Source: Rhodothermales bacterium
GTDB taxonomy: Bacteria; Bacteroidota; Rhodothermia; Rhodothermales; BA12
Assembly: GCA_014879465.1 (NCBI GenBank)
Contig: JACSSA010000106.1
Coordinates: 1 to 43,385 of the forward strand
DNA: 43,385 nucleotides
Direction of reading: 5' to 3'
Position numbers and translations under genes: made by a program. Positions 9,189-18,487 of this stretch are shown one piece after another. Every line of letters starts with the position of its first letter. Positions within the stretch are counted from its first letter, which is position 1. Under the pieces are notes generated by a model. That model worked only from the letters and a program-made list of their open reading frames with translations. It was not told where the DNA came from and did no database searches.

Positions 9189-9626
9189 TCAAACCTTTCG
9201 GATGTAGGTGTAGACGGGATCCTTCTCGAAGCCGGTGGCCTCGTAGAGCCGCTGGGCGGTGGTGTTGGCGTGGCCGGTGGCCAGCACGACCACGACGGCC
9301 CCGGTGGTGCGGGCGTGGGCGTGGGCGGCGTCGAGCAGGGCACGGCCTGCGCCGGTTCGTCGGGACGATTCGGCCACAAACAGGTCGTTCAGCACCCAGA
9401 TCGGAGCCATCCGCACGGACGAGAACGACGGGTAGAGCAGGGTGAAGCCCACGGCCTGTCCGTCGTGCTCGGCGAGAAACACCACCGCTTCGCCCCGTTC
9501 GAGGCGCTCGCGCAGAAACGCCTCCGATCCGGCGCGGTCCGACGGTTGCCGGTAGAACACGCGGTAGCCGTCGAAGAGCGGCACAAGCGCCGGAAGGTCG
9601 TCGAGGGTGGCGCGGCGGGTGGTCAT
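9189..9626 (-). CDS. GNAT family N-acyltransferase
   Basis: MTTRRATLDDLPALVPLFDGYRVFYRQ...LNDLFVAESSRRTGAGRALLDAAHAHA...NTTAQRLYEATGFEKDPVYTYIRKV. Confidence 0.85.
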   Translation of the reverse strand: MTTRRATLDDLPALVPLFDGYRVFYRQPSDRAGSEAFLRERLERGEAVVFLAEHDGQAVGFTLLYPSFSSVRMAPIWVLNDLFVAESSRRTGAGRALLDAAHAHARTTGAVVVVLATGHANTTAQRLYEATGFEKDPVYTYIRKV

Positions 9627-9696
9627 ATAGGTTTCTGGTGTATGGTTTATGGTGTATAGGACAAATTGCTATCCGTGCACCCTAAGCCATATACAT

Positions 9697-10719
9697 TTAC
9701 ACGTTTGGCACCAGCCCTCGTAGCGACGGCCAGCCCATCGCCAGGTTCAGGTTTTGGACGGCCTGCGATGCCGCGCCTTTGAGCAGGTTGTCGAGGCCGA
9801 AGCCGACCACCAGATGCCCGTCTTTTTCCGCGAGGCCGAGGTCGCAAAACGGCGTACCCACGGAGGCGCGCAGCTCCGGCAGCGTCTCCCACAGCCGCAC
9901 CGCGCCGGTTCCAGCCGGATAGGCCGCCGCGTACCAGCCGCGCACGGTGTTGAGCGAGACGCCGTCGGGCAACGGAACGTGCGCCGTGCCCCAGATGCCG
10001 CGCGTCCACGGGCCGGAAGCAGGCACGAACTGCAGGTGGGCGCGGTGGCCCAGCGCCGCTTCGATCTCCGGCTGGTGCTGGTGGTCGAGGATTTTGTACG
10101 CCCGCACGTTGCCGTCGCGGGTGGGGAAGTGGGTGGTGGCCGAAGGCCGCGCGCCGCTCCCCGACGCGCCCGTCAACGCCGTCACATACGCGTCGAAGTC
10201 GCCGGGCAGATGCTGCGCGAGCGGCCACAGCGCAAGGGCGATGCCCGACGCGAAACAGCCGGGGTTGGCGATGCAGCGCGTGCCCACGGGCGGCGGCGTG
10301 ACCTCGGCAAGACCGTAATGGAAATCCGGCAGCCGCTCCGGGATCGGATGGTCGAACTTGAACTTCTGCGGGTAGATCGTCGCGTCTTGGAAGCGAAAGT
10401 CCGCCGACAAATCGACAATCGTCCCGGCATATCCCGTCGCGTCGAGGCGCTGGACGGCTTTGGCGCTCTGCCCGTGCTCGGCAGCGATGAACACGACGTC
10501 GAAGCGCGTCACGTCGATCTCGTCGTCGGAGAAGTGCAGATCGGTTTGGCCGAGGAGCGTCGGGTGCGCCACCGACACATGTTGCCCGGCGAACGTCCGG
10601 CTGGTGACGGCGGCGAGATCGACGCCGGGGTGCGCCAGCAGCAGCCGAACGAGTTCGCCGCCGCCGTAGCCTGCGCCGTGGAGGATGGCGGCTCGGACGA
10701 TAGGTTGGGGTGGATTCAT
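9697..10719 (-). CDS. argC: N-acyl-gamma-glutamyl-phosphate reductase
   Basis: RAAILHGAGYGGGELVRLLLAHP; CIANPGCFASGIALALWPL. Confidence 0.93.
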   Translation of the reverse strand: MNPPQPIVRAAILHGAGYGGGELVRLLLAHPGVDLAAVTSRTFAGQHVSVAHPTLLGQTDLHFSDDEIDVTRFDVVFIAAEHGQSAKAVQRLDATGYAGTIVDLSADFRFQDATIYPQKFKFDHPIPERLPDFHYGLAEVTPPPVGTRCIANPGCFASGIALALWPLAQHLPGDFDAYVTALTGASGSGARPSATTHFPTRDGNVRAYKILDHQHQPEIEAALGHRAHLQFVPASGPWTRGIWGTAHVPLPDGVSLNTVRGWYAAAYPAGTGAVRLWETLPELRASVGTPFCDLGLAEKDGHLVVGFGLDNLLKGAASQAVQNLNLAMGWPSLRGLVPNV

Positions 10720-10899
10720 CGGGGGTGGTGTCGTCCGTGGTGCGTTTGCCGCCTGCGACGGCTGTTTGTGGTCAGACGATGCTCTTGGATGGCGGTCGTG
10801 GTCGAGCAAGGCGCTTTCTGACGAATAACAGGGAGCCGTAGGGGTCATCTCCGACAACCGCGAGACGAAGCCTCGCGCCCAACCGTCTGCTCCCAATCC

Positions 10900-11985
10900 T
10901 CACGCCCCCATCGCCCCGGAAAGCGGGAAGACGTTGATGGCGTGCATGGGCGTTTGGATGGCCGTATGCACGCAGTTCGTCAGCGCGTCCATGTCGGAGC
11001 GGGCGTTGTGCGCGGCGATGCCGAGGGCGTTTTGGAGGTACTGCTTGCCCACGAGGTTGTCGGTGACGGGGCCGGTGATGGCGGTGATCTCGCGGCGGTA
11101 GCGTTCGCGGAACATCCGGTCGGCGGCCCACGCGCCGGCCAGGTCGGTGGCGGCCACGACGTGCGCCCGCGTGAAGCGCTGAAGCTCCTTGTCCATAAGC
11201 AGGCCGTCCACGCCGTAGTAGCCGATAAAGCCGTCGCCGAGTTCGAGCACGATCACATCCGGACGGGAGCGGTTGAGGTGGGCAACGATGCCCTTGGCCA
11301 GCGGCTCCATCGCCTTGTCGGTGGACGAGACGACGCCGGTCTCGGTGAACGTCGCCACCGCCACCGCGCCGCTCTCGCGCATCGCGCGGACGTCGCGCAT
11401 CAGGCTCGCGCCGGTGAGCTTGGCCGCTGCCACGCGCAGACCTTTGGCTGTGAGGCCGTGCACCAGCTGGGCGCAGGCGTAGGTCTTGCCCGTGTTCATC
11501 GACGTGCCGGACACCATGATCAGCGGCGCGCTCGACGTGAGTTCGTATACCGGATCGAGCGCGTGGTCTTGAAGCCGGGCGTGCTGCCACGCGCCGCCCG
11601 CGCCTTCCACCATCACCGCGCCGAGCACCTCCACACGCAGCGCCGGGCCGAGGTCGGGGTGGTCGCTCGTGCCCTTGCCGACGATGCCGCCCATGTTGAG
11701 CACGTTGAGCACGTCGCCGACGGCGATCTGGCGCGGCACGCGGCCCGAGTAGCCTTTGAGCGCTTGCCGTTCGCCGAGCGCGCCGAGCAGAATGTCGCCC
11801 TTGTGGATGGTGTGGAACGTACCGTCGCTGGTTTCGAGCTGGTTGTAGCCTTCCTTTTGGTCGAGCGCTTTCACGGCCACGACGTAGCCCTCGGAAGCGA
11901 TCACATAGTCGGAGAGGGCCACCGTGTGCGAGAGGCCGCACAGGCCCGCCGAGGAGGCGATGCGGTCGGCGGTAAGGGTCGTCAT
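10900..11985 (-). CDS. DUF1611 domain-containing protein (P-loop)
   Basis: P-loop VSGTSMNTGKTYA; N-terminal SDYVIASEGYVVAVKAL domain; C-terminal LELGDGFIGYYGVDGLL. Confidence 0.7.
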   Translation of the reverse strand: MTTLTADRIASSAGLCGLSHTVALSDYVIASEGYVVAVKALDQKEGYNQLETSDGTFHTIHKGDILLGALGERQALKGYSGRVPRQIAVGDVLNVLNMGGIVGKGTSDHPDLGPALRVEVLGAVMVEGAGGAWQHARLQDHALDPVYELTSSAPLIMVSGTSMNTGKTYACAQLVHGLTAKGLRVAAAKLTGASLMRDVRAMRESGAVAVATFTETGVVSSTDKAMEPLAKGIVAHLNRSRPDVIVLELGDGFIGYYGVDGLLMDKELQRFTRAHVVAATDLAGAWAADRMFRERYRREITAITGPVTDNLVGKQYLQNALGIAAHNARSDMDALTNCVHTAIQTPMHAINVFPLSGAMGA

Positions 11986-12016
11986 CGGCGTGAGAGGTAG
12001 GAAGCGGTGGGGATTC

Positions 12017-12045
12017 GTAGGGGCCGTTCGCGAACGGCCCCGTAC
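12017..12045. repeat. REP-like palindrome between argG and DUF1611 gene
   Basis: gtaggggccgttcg|cgaacggccccgtac, perfect 11-bp core arms. Confidence 0.6.
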
Positions 12046-12049
12046 AGCG

Positions 12050-13264
12050 TCATCGGGCGTTTCGGGCGCGGTGGGCGAGGAGGGCGTGAACGCCGTAGAT
12101 GGTGGTGAAGCCTTCGGCGTCGCGTCCGTCCCAGAGCGTGTTCTCTTCGCCGTAGGTGGCCACGCCGGTGTTGAACATCGAGGCCGGGGCCGTCGCCCCC
12201 AGCACGCGGGCGGAGCCTTTGAACAGCTGCACCGCCACGTCGCCCGTCACCACGTCTTGGCTGGACGAGAAGAAGGCTTCGAGGTCGCGCATCACCGGGT
12301 CGAAGTACTGGCCTTCGTGCAGCAGCATCCCGTAGAAATCGCCGAGGTGGTCCTTTTGGTACCGCTGCCAGCGCGTGAGCACGAGCTTCTCGAGTTCGCG
12401 GTGGGCGGGGATGAGAATGGCGGCGGCGGCGGCCTCAAAGCCCACGCGCCCCTTGATGCCGAGGATGGTGTCGCCCACATGCATGCCGCGCCCGACGCCG
12501 TGCCGCCCGCCGATCTCGGCGAGTCGTTCGACGATCTCGATGGCGGAGAGCGCCTCGCCGTTCAGCGCCACGGGCACGCCCTGCTCGAAACGGAGCGTGA
12601 GCGTCTCGGGCGTGTTGGGGGCATCTTCGGGCGCGGTGGTGTCGGGGTAGGCGTCGTTGGGCAGGACGCCGTCGGTGCGGTGCGTCTCCTTGCCGCCAAT
12701 CGTCGTACCCCAGAGGCCCCGGTTGATCGAGTACGCCGCCTTCTCGCGGTTGACGGGGAAGCCGCGCTGTTCGAGGTAATCGGCGGTGGCGTCGCGGCTG
12801 AGGGCGAGTTCGCGGATCGGCGTGATCACCTTCATGCCCTCGCCGAGAATCCGCACGGCCACGTCGAAGCGGACTTGGTCGTTGCCCGCGCCCGTCGAGC
12901 CGTGGGCCAGCGCTTGCGCGCCCAACTCGCGGGCCACGTCGAGCGCCATCCGCGCCTGCGTGACGCGCTCCGGCCCGACGCACAGCGGATAGACCTGTCC
13001 GCGCAGCACGTTGCCCATCACGAGGTAGCGCAGCGTCTCGTCCCACAGCGCCTGCCGGGCATCGATGGTGCGGTGCTCCGCCGCGCCGAGTTCGAGCGCC
13101 CGCGCTTCGACTTCGGCGAGCTGCTCGGCGTTGAAGCCGCCCGTGTTGACCGTGACCGTGACGACGGGCACGCCGTACGTTTCCTTCAAGTACGGCACGC
13201 AGAAGCTCGTGTCGAGGCCGCCGGAGAAGGCGAGGACGATGGGGGCGGTGGAGCCGTCGGGCAT
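12050..13264 (-). CDS. argG: Argininosuccinate synthase
   Basis: IVLAFSGGLDTSFCVPYLKETYG; STGAGNDQVRFDV. Confidence 0.95.
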   Translation of the reverse strand: MPDGSTAPIVLAFSGGLDTSFCVPYLKETYGVPVVTVTVNTGGFNAEQLAEVEARALELGAAEHRTIDARQALWDETLRYLVMGNVLRGQVYPLCVGPERVTQARMALDVARELGAQALAHGSTGAGNDQVRFDVAVRILGEGMKVITPIRELALSRDATADYLEQRGFPVNREKAAYSINRGLWGTTIGGKETHRTDGVLPNDAYPDTTAPEDAPNTPETLTLRFEQGVPVALNGEALSAIEIVERLAEIGGRHGVGRGMHVGDTILGIKGRVGFEAAAAAILIPAHRELEKLVLTRWQRYQKDHLGDFYGMLLHEGQYFDPVMRDLEAFFSSSQDVVTGDVAVQLFKGSARVLGATAPASMFNTGVATYGEENTLWDGRDAEGFTTIYGVHALLAHRARNAR

Positions 13265-13593
13265 GGAACGGAGAGGGTTAGAAAACGGAAACGCGCCAGA
13301 CCTCGGGAGAGAGGACGGGCGCGTGCTCGGGGTTTGTGGCGAAAGGCCGATCTAAGACGATCAGCCGCACGATGCCGCTACCAAGCCCGTCCCGTCCAAC
13401 GCAGGGCGTCGGGGACGTCGGGTCGCGGGGCGACGAGGCAGGCGGGCGGAAGGCGTACGCATGGGCTTAAGGTAGAGCCGGAAACGTCCTGCTCGGCGGC
13501 CTCGGATGTGGCGAATCCGTGCAATCTGCCCTGTGTTGCCATCGAAGCGCTTCCGGGCGCGTCTCTTCACCAAAGCTTTGGCACAAGCCAAAC

Positions 13594-13625
13594 ACCCTGC
13601 CAAGGTCCGAAGACCCTGACAGGGT
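13594..13625 (-). terminator. Hairpin terminator downstream of ssb
   Basis: Minus strand ACCCTGTCAGGGTC-TTCG-GACCTTGGCAGGGT: 14-bp stem (2 G.U) with UUCG tetraloop, just past ssb stop. Confidence 0.7.
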
Positions 13626-13648
13626 GGAAGTAGCGGCAAGCCTCCCGA

Positions 13649-14251
13649 TCAGAACGGGAGATCGTCGTTGTCTACGTCGAAGGCGCCGCCGTTGTCGTAC
13701 TCCACGTCCGAGCGGCCACCCTTGGCCGGGGCTTGGCGCTGCGGGGCCGGGCGTTGTCCGCCACGGCTTCCGCCGCCACGGGGCGCATCGTCCCACGGCC
13801 CGGAGGCGTCGTCGTTCGAGCGGGAGCGGCCGCCGCCGTTGTAGCCGCCGCGCGGCTCCGACGAGCCGATGCCGCTGCGCTGGTACGAGCGGTCGTCGCC
13901 GCCTTCGCCGCCGCCTTCACGGGAGCCGAGGATCTGCATCTCGCGGGCCTTGATTTCGGTCTTGTAGCGCGTGTTGCCGTCCTTGTCCTCGTACGAACGG
14001 GTTTGAAGGCTGCCCTCGATGTAGACCTGCGAGCCTTTCTTGAGGTACTGCTCGCAAATCTCGGCGAGGCGATCCCAGACGACCACCGAGTGCCACTCGG
14101 TCTTGTCTTGGACGTTGCCGTCGCGGTCTTTGTACGACTCGTTCGTGGCGAGGCGCAGTTCGGTAACGGCGGTGCCGTTGGGAGTGCGGCGCAGTTCGGG
14201 GTCGGCCCCGAGGTTGCCGATGAGAATCACTTTGTTGATTCCGCGTGCCAT
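13649..14251 (-). CDS. ssb: Single-stranded DNA-binding protein
   Basis: [38 protein letters not shown]; acidic C-terminal DNDDLPF. Confidence 0.95.
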   Translation of the reverse strand: MARGINKVILIGNLGADPELRRTPNGTAVTELRLATNESYKDRDGNVQDKTEWHSVVVWDRLAEICEQYLKKGSQVYIEGSLQTRSYEDKDGNTRYKTEIKAREMQILGSREGGGEGGDDRSYQRSGIGSSEPRGGYNGGGRSRSNDDASGPWDDAPRGGGSRGGQRPAPQRQAPAKGGRSDVEYDNGGAFDVDNDDLPF

Positions 14252-14496
14252 AGTGTCCTCCGTGAGGTTTGGGAATGAATCCTGACGTTTCGCGATGAGT
14301 CCGCCCGCACCGTTGCGGGCCAGTCCGTAGGTTTGACGAGGTCGCCAGGAGGATGATGGTCAGCCGGGGCACCGTGCCTCGGTTCGCAACGATAGAATCA
14401 CGAACCGCCGCCGCATACCCTCGACGCGAAAAAAATACGCCGGGCCGAGTGACAATCGTATGTCACACGGTTTCGGTGGATAAAAACCAACCGCTC

Positions 14497-15840
14497 TTAC
14501 GCCGCGCTTCCCACGATCCGCAGCGCCAGTTCCAGCGCCTGCTCGGCGTTGAGGCGCGGGTCGACGGTCGAGCGGTAGGCCCGTGTCAAATCGTCGTCGG
14601 AGAGGCCGCGCGCGCCGCCGGTGCACTCGGTCACGTCTTCGCCGGTCAGTTCGAGGTGGACGCCGCCCAGGTGCCCGCCGAGGGCCTTGTGGATGCGGAA
14701 CGACTGCTCGACTTCGCTGGCGATATTCTCAAACCGGCGCGTTTTGACGCCTGTGGCGGTGGATTCGGTGTTGCCGTGCATGGCGTCGCACACCCACAGC
14801 ACGGGGTGGCCGGCGGCCCGCACCGTCTCCACAATGCGCGGCAGGTGGTCTTCCACCCGGCTCGCGCCCATCCGGGCAATCAGCGTCAGGCGGCCCGGCT
14901 CGCGGTCGGGGTCGAGGTGCCGAAGCAGCAGCCGGAGCGTCTCGGTGCTCGTCTCGTGCCCCACCTTCACGGCAATCGGGTTGCCGATGGTGGCGGCGTA
15001 GGCCACGTGCGCGCCGTCGGGGTCGTGGGTGCGCAGGCCGATCCACGGCAGGTGGGTGGAGAGGTTGAACGGTACATCGAGGTTGCGCACCGTGCGGGTG
15101 AGCGCTTGCTCGTAGGCGAGGATCAGCGCCTCGTGGCTGGTGAAGAACTCGGCGCGGCGGAAGTCGTCGACGTGCTCGTCGGTGAGGGTGAAGACGAACG
15201 AGAGGGCGTCTTGGATGCGGGCGACGATGTCGTGGTAGGCCTCCGACATCGGCGTGTCGCGCACGAAGTCAAGCTCCCAGTTCTCGGCGTTGTTGAGGTC
15301 GGCGAAGCCGCCGTCCACCAGCGCACGCGTGAAGTTGAGGGTAAGGCCGGCCTTGTAGTAGGCGCGGAGGAGCCGTCCGGGATCGGGCGTGCGGGCCTCG
15401 GGTGTGAACGCGGCGGCATTCACGATGTCGCCCCGGTAGGCGGGCAGCGTCACGCCGCCGCGCGTCTCGGAGTCGGAGGAGCGAGGCTTGGCGTACTGCC
15501 CGGCAAAGCGCCCGACGCGCACCACCGGCTTGCGCAGCCCGTAGATGAGCACCAGGCTCATCTGCATCAGGACTTTGAGCCGTCCGGTGATGACCGAGGC
15601 CGTGGCGTCGCCGAAGCTCTCGGCGCAGTCGCCGCCTTGGAGCAGAAACCGCCGTCCGGCCACCGCGTCGGCAATCTGGCGTTTGAGGCGGAGAATCTCC
15701 CACGACGTCACCAGCGGCGGCAACGTGCTCAGCTGGTGTAGCGTGCGGGCGAGCGCCTCGGCGTCGGGGTACGTCGGCTGCTGGCGTGCGACGGGGGGCG
15801 TGGCGGGAAGCGTTTCGGACACGGCAGGGCGGAAAAGCAA
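14497..15840 (-). CDS. Class II 3-deoxy-7-phosphoheptulonate synthase
   Basis: Class II motifs LLQGGDCAESF, RVGRFAGQYAKPRS, WVCDAMHGNT, GGVHLELTGEDVTECTGG. Confidence 0.93.
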   Translation of the reverse strand: MLFRPAVSETLPATPPVARQQPTYPDAEALARTLHQLSTLPPLVTSWEILRLKRQIADAVAGRRFLLQGGDCAESFGDATASVITGRLKVLMQMSLVLIYGLRKPVVRVGRFAGQYAKPRSSDSETRGGVTLPAYRGDIVNAAAFTPEARTPDPGRLLRAYYKAGLTLNFTRALVDGGFADLNNAENWELDFVRDTPMSEAYHDIVARIQDALSFVFTLTDEHVDDFRRAEFFTSHEALILAYEQALTRTVRNLDVPFNLSTHLPWIGLRTHDPDGAHVAYAATIGNPIAVKVGHETSTETLRLLLRHLDPDREPGRLTLIARMGASRVEDHLPRIVETVRAAGHPVLWVCDAMHGNTESTATGVKTRRFENIASEVEQSFRIHKALGGHLGGVHLELTGEDVTECTGGARGLSDDDLTRAYRSTVDPRLNAEQALELALRIVGSAA

Positions 15841-15947
15841 GGCGGAACCTGTAACCTACCGCGCCCGAACGCCCCGAGGCGGTGAAGGGTTGGGGAAGCG
15901 TACCCGCCGGAAGCGCTTTGCGGCTGCGGCTTGGCCCTATACGCAGC

Positions 15948-15980
15948 GCCGCCGTCCCGCAGATGCTGAAGGACGGCGGC
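15948..15980. terminator. Possible terminator hairpin between DUF4920 gene and DAHP synthase gene
   Basis: gccgccgtcc...ggacggcggc perfect 10-bp arms, no clear U-tract. Confidence 0.4.
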
Positions 15981-16005
15981 TACACTCGGACCGGCTTGCG
16001 GCGTC

Positions 16006-16560
16006 TCAGCCGTTCTTGACGAACACGCCGGTGGCCGTCAAGCGCAGCTCGGGGACGGTCGCGCTCGACGTGTCGGCGTGCTCGTGGTCGCCTTTGGCTT
16101 CCATTTCCGCGTGTTCTGCGGCTTGCGTCGCGGCATCTTCGGACATGTGCCGGGCGTGGTCGGCGGAGATCGTCGTCTCGTCGAACGTGCCTTCGGCGAT
16201 GATGCGGCGTCCGGAGATGTCTTTGGGAAGCGTGAAGACGTACGCGCCCGCCGAGTCTTTCGGCATCGCCACACGGACGGTTCCGGTGGGCGTTTGGAGC
16301 GTCGCCCAGCAACCGGCGGCTTGGCACACCTGATGCACCGTGCCGTAGATCTGGATCGTCCGCCCGGTGTACTCTTCCGGCGCGGCGGCCACGTCTTCGG
16401 CGGGCAGCACCGTCGTGGTGTCGGCAGAGGGCGCGCCGTAGGTCGTCCACCCTTCCAGCGAGGCGGTGGCAACGGGCGTTTCGGGTGCGGTGGGTTCGGA
16501 CTTCTGGCACGCCGAGAGGGCGAGCGCGGCGGCGAAAACGAGCGGGAGGGTAGTACGCAT
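16006..16560 (-). CDS. DUF4920-like lipoprotein
   Basis: MRTTLPLVFAAALALSACQKSEP lipobox; YGTVHQVCQAAGCWATLQTPTGTVRVAM. Confidence 0.75.
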   Translation of the reverse strand: MRTTLPLVFAAALALSACQKSEPTAPETPVATASLEGWTTYGAPSADTTTVLPAEDVAAAPEEYTGRTIQIYGTVHQVCQAAGCWATLQTPTGTVRVAMPKDSAGAYVFTLPKDISGRRIIAEGTFDETTISADHARHMSEDAATQAAEHAEMEAKGDHEHADTSSATVPELRLTATGVFVKNG

Positions 16561-16576
16561 CGGACGAAGGAAAGGC

Positions 16577-16750
16577 TTAGCGGTTGGCAAGAAACAGGAA
16601 GGCGGCGGAGAGGCCGAGCGCGATGGCCCCGAAGGCAGCGAGGATTTTGGCGGCTCGGGCCTGGCGGCGGGCCATCATCAGCTGGGCGATCACGAGGTCG
16701 GAGAACCCCACGACGGCGAACGCGATGGCGACCATCGTGTAGGTGCTCAT
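16577..16750 (-). CDS. Small two-TM membrane protein C (57 aa)
   Basis: Manual translation MSTYTMVAIAFAVVGFSDLVIAQLMMARRQARAAKILAAFGAIALGLSAAFLFLANR; start overlaps upstream stop (ATGA). Confidence 0.6.
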   Translation of the reverse strand: MSTYTMVAIAFAVVGFSDLVIAQLMMARRQARAAKILAAFGAIALGLSAAFLFLANR

Positions 16751-16917
16751 GGCGTGGGCGGGGGAATGCGAAGCATCAACACGCCTCCTGCCGCAGCAAG
16801 CACGCCGAGCATACCCGTTACCACAGCCATGCGCGTGCGCCCTTGGCGGTAAGCCAAGACGGCCAATACGCCGTCGAGGGCGGCAAGGCCGAAAAGCAGC
16901 AGCGCCGGGACGAGCAT
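16747..16917 (-). CDS. Small two-TM membrane protein B (56 aa)
   Basis: Manual translation MLVPALLLFGLAALDGVLAVLAYRQGRTRMAVVTGMLGVLAAAGGVLMLRIPPPTP; start overlaps upstream stop (TGATG). Confidence 0.55.
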   Translation of the reverse strand: MLVPALLLFGLAALDGVLAVLAYRQGRTRMAVVTGMLGVLAAAGGVLMLRIPPPTP

Positions 16918-17084
16918 CAGACAGCGGTGCGGTTGGCGTAGAACGTTGCGGCGGCGGCTACGAGCGCGACGATCCCGAAGACGAGCATCAGCCTCGCTTC
17001 GCGGGTGCGCCCGCGCCGCCGAAACGACGCATACAGGGCGAGGTCGAGCGCAGCCATCGCCACGAGAAAGTAGGCGTAAACCAT
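16917..17084 (-). CDS. Small two-TM membrane protein A (55 aa)
   Basis: MVYAYFLVAMAALDLALYASFRRRGRTREARLMLVFGIVALVAAAATFYANRTAV; starts 5 nt past the nuoF stop. Confidence 0.6.
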   Translation of the reverse strand: MVYAYFLVAMAALDLALYASFRRRGRTREARLMLVFGIVALVAAAATFYANRTAV

Positions 17085-17088
17085 CGCG

Positions 17089-18468
17089 TTAGTCGGACAA
17101 GACGTAGCCCGGGTCAGCCACGGCCTCGCCGAGCGTTTCGGGCGACACAAACCCGCCGGGCACCAGGCTGGGCTTGCATTTGGCCTCGAACTCGCTGCGG
17201 AAGCGCGTCACCGTCCACCGCACCGGCCACGCGGCGGCGTCGGCGAGGGCGCACACCGTGCGGCCTTCCATGTTGTCGCACAGTGAGATCAGCAGGTCGA
17301 GGTCGCGGAGGTTGCCCTCGCCCTCGTCGATGCGCGTCACCAGCTTTTCGAGCCAGCCGGTGCCTTCGCGGCAGGGCGTGCACTGGCCGCAGGACTCGTG
17401 GTGGTAGAAGTGTGTGGTGCGCCGCAGGAACGACACCATGTCCACGTCTTCGTCCATCACCAAAACGCCCGCCGTGCCAAGCATCGAGCCGCCGTCGCGC
17501 ATCGACTCGGCGTCCATCGTGACGCCCTCGCACATCTCGGCGGTGAGCACCGGCACCGACGAGCCGCCGGGCACGACGGCCTTGAGCTTCTTGCCGCCCC
17601 GGATGCCGCCGCAGACCTCGTAGATCAGATCCGTCAGCAGCATCCCCGTCGGGTATTCGTAGACGCCGGGGCGGTTGACGTGGCCGGAGACGCCGTAGAG
17701 CAGCGGGCCGGGGTGCTTCGGTGCGCCAAGGCCGGCAAACCACGACGCGCCCTTGTGGACGATCAGCGGCACGCACGCGAGCGTCTCGACGTTGTTGATG
17801 GTCGTCGGGTTCGCCCAGAGGCCTTTTTGCGCCGGAAACGGCGGCTTGATGCGCGGATACGCACGCTTGCCTTCCAGCGACTCCATCAACGACGACTCTT
17901 CGCCGCAGATGTACGCGCCCGCACCCTTGTGGATGACGATGTCGCAGTCCCAGCCGGTGCCGAAGAGGTTCTTTCCGACGAGGCCCTTGGCGTAGGCCTT
18001 CGCCAACTCGCGCTCCATGTGCGAGATGTAGTCGGCGTACTCGCCGCGCACATAGAGGTAGGCCGTGTGCGCGCCGATGCCGTACGCGCCCATCATCATC
18101 CCCTCGAAGAGCAGGTGCGGGTTGTACTCAAAGATCTGACGGTCTTTGAACGTGCCCGGCTCCGACTCGTCGCCGTTGCACGCGAGGTAGCGGGGCTGGC
18201 CGGGCTTGTCGGGGGGCATAAAGCTCCACTTCAGGCCGGTCGAGAAGCCCGCGCCGCCGCGTCCGCGCAGGCCCGAGGCCTTCACTTCGTCCACGAGCCG
18301 CTTGCGTTCCCAGCCCTCCTTGAGGATCTTTTCGAGCGCCGTGTACGCGCCGTTCCGGAGCGCCACGTCGAGCAGGTGGAGGTCGCGGACGGGCGGCAGG
18401 ATGACGCGCTGGTACGAGCGCCAGTCGCCGGCTTTGGACGTGGGAGTTTGCTTAGGAGCTTCCATCAA
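17089..18468 (-). CDS. nuoF: NADH-quinone oxidoreductase subunit F
   Basis: GLRGRGGAGFSTGLKW, CNGDESEPGTFKDR, ESCGQCTPCREGTGW. Confidence 0.95.
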   Translation of the reverse strand: MMEAPKQTPTSKAGDWRSYQRVILPPVRDLHLLDVALRNGAYTALEKILKEGWERKRLVDEVKASGLRGRGGAGFSTGLKWSFMPPDKPGQPRYLACNGDESEPGTFKDRQIFEYNPHLLFEGMMMGAYGIGAHTAYLYVRGEYADYISHMERELAKAYAKGLVGKNLFGTGWDCDIVIHKGAGAYICGEESSLMESLEGKRAYPRIKPPFPAQKGLWANPTTINNVETLACVPLIVHKGASWFAGLGAPKHPGPLLYGVSGHVNRPGVYEYPTGMLLTDLIYEVCGGIRGGKKLKAVVPGGSSVPVLTAEMCEGVTMDAESMRDGGSMLGTAGVLVMDEDVDMVSFLRRTTHFYHHESCGQCTPCREGTGWLEKLVTRIDEGEGNLRDLDLLISLCDNMEGRTVCALADAAAWPVRWTVTRFRSEFEAKCKPSLVPGGFVSPETLGEAVADPGYVLSD

Positions 18469-18487
18469 CGAAGTCGGATCAATCGGG

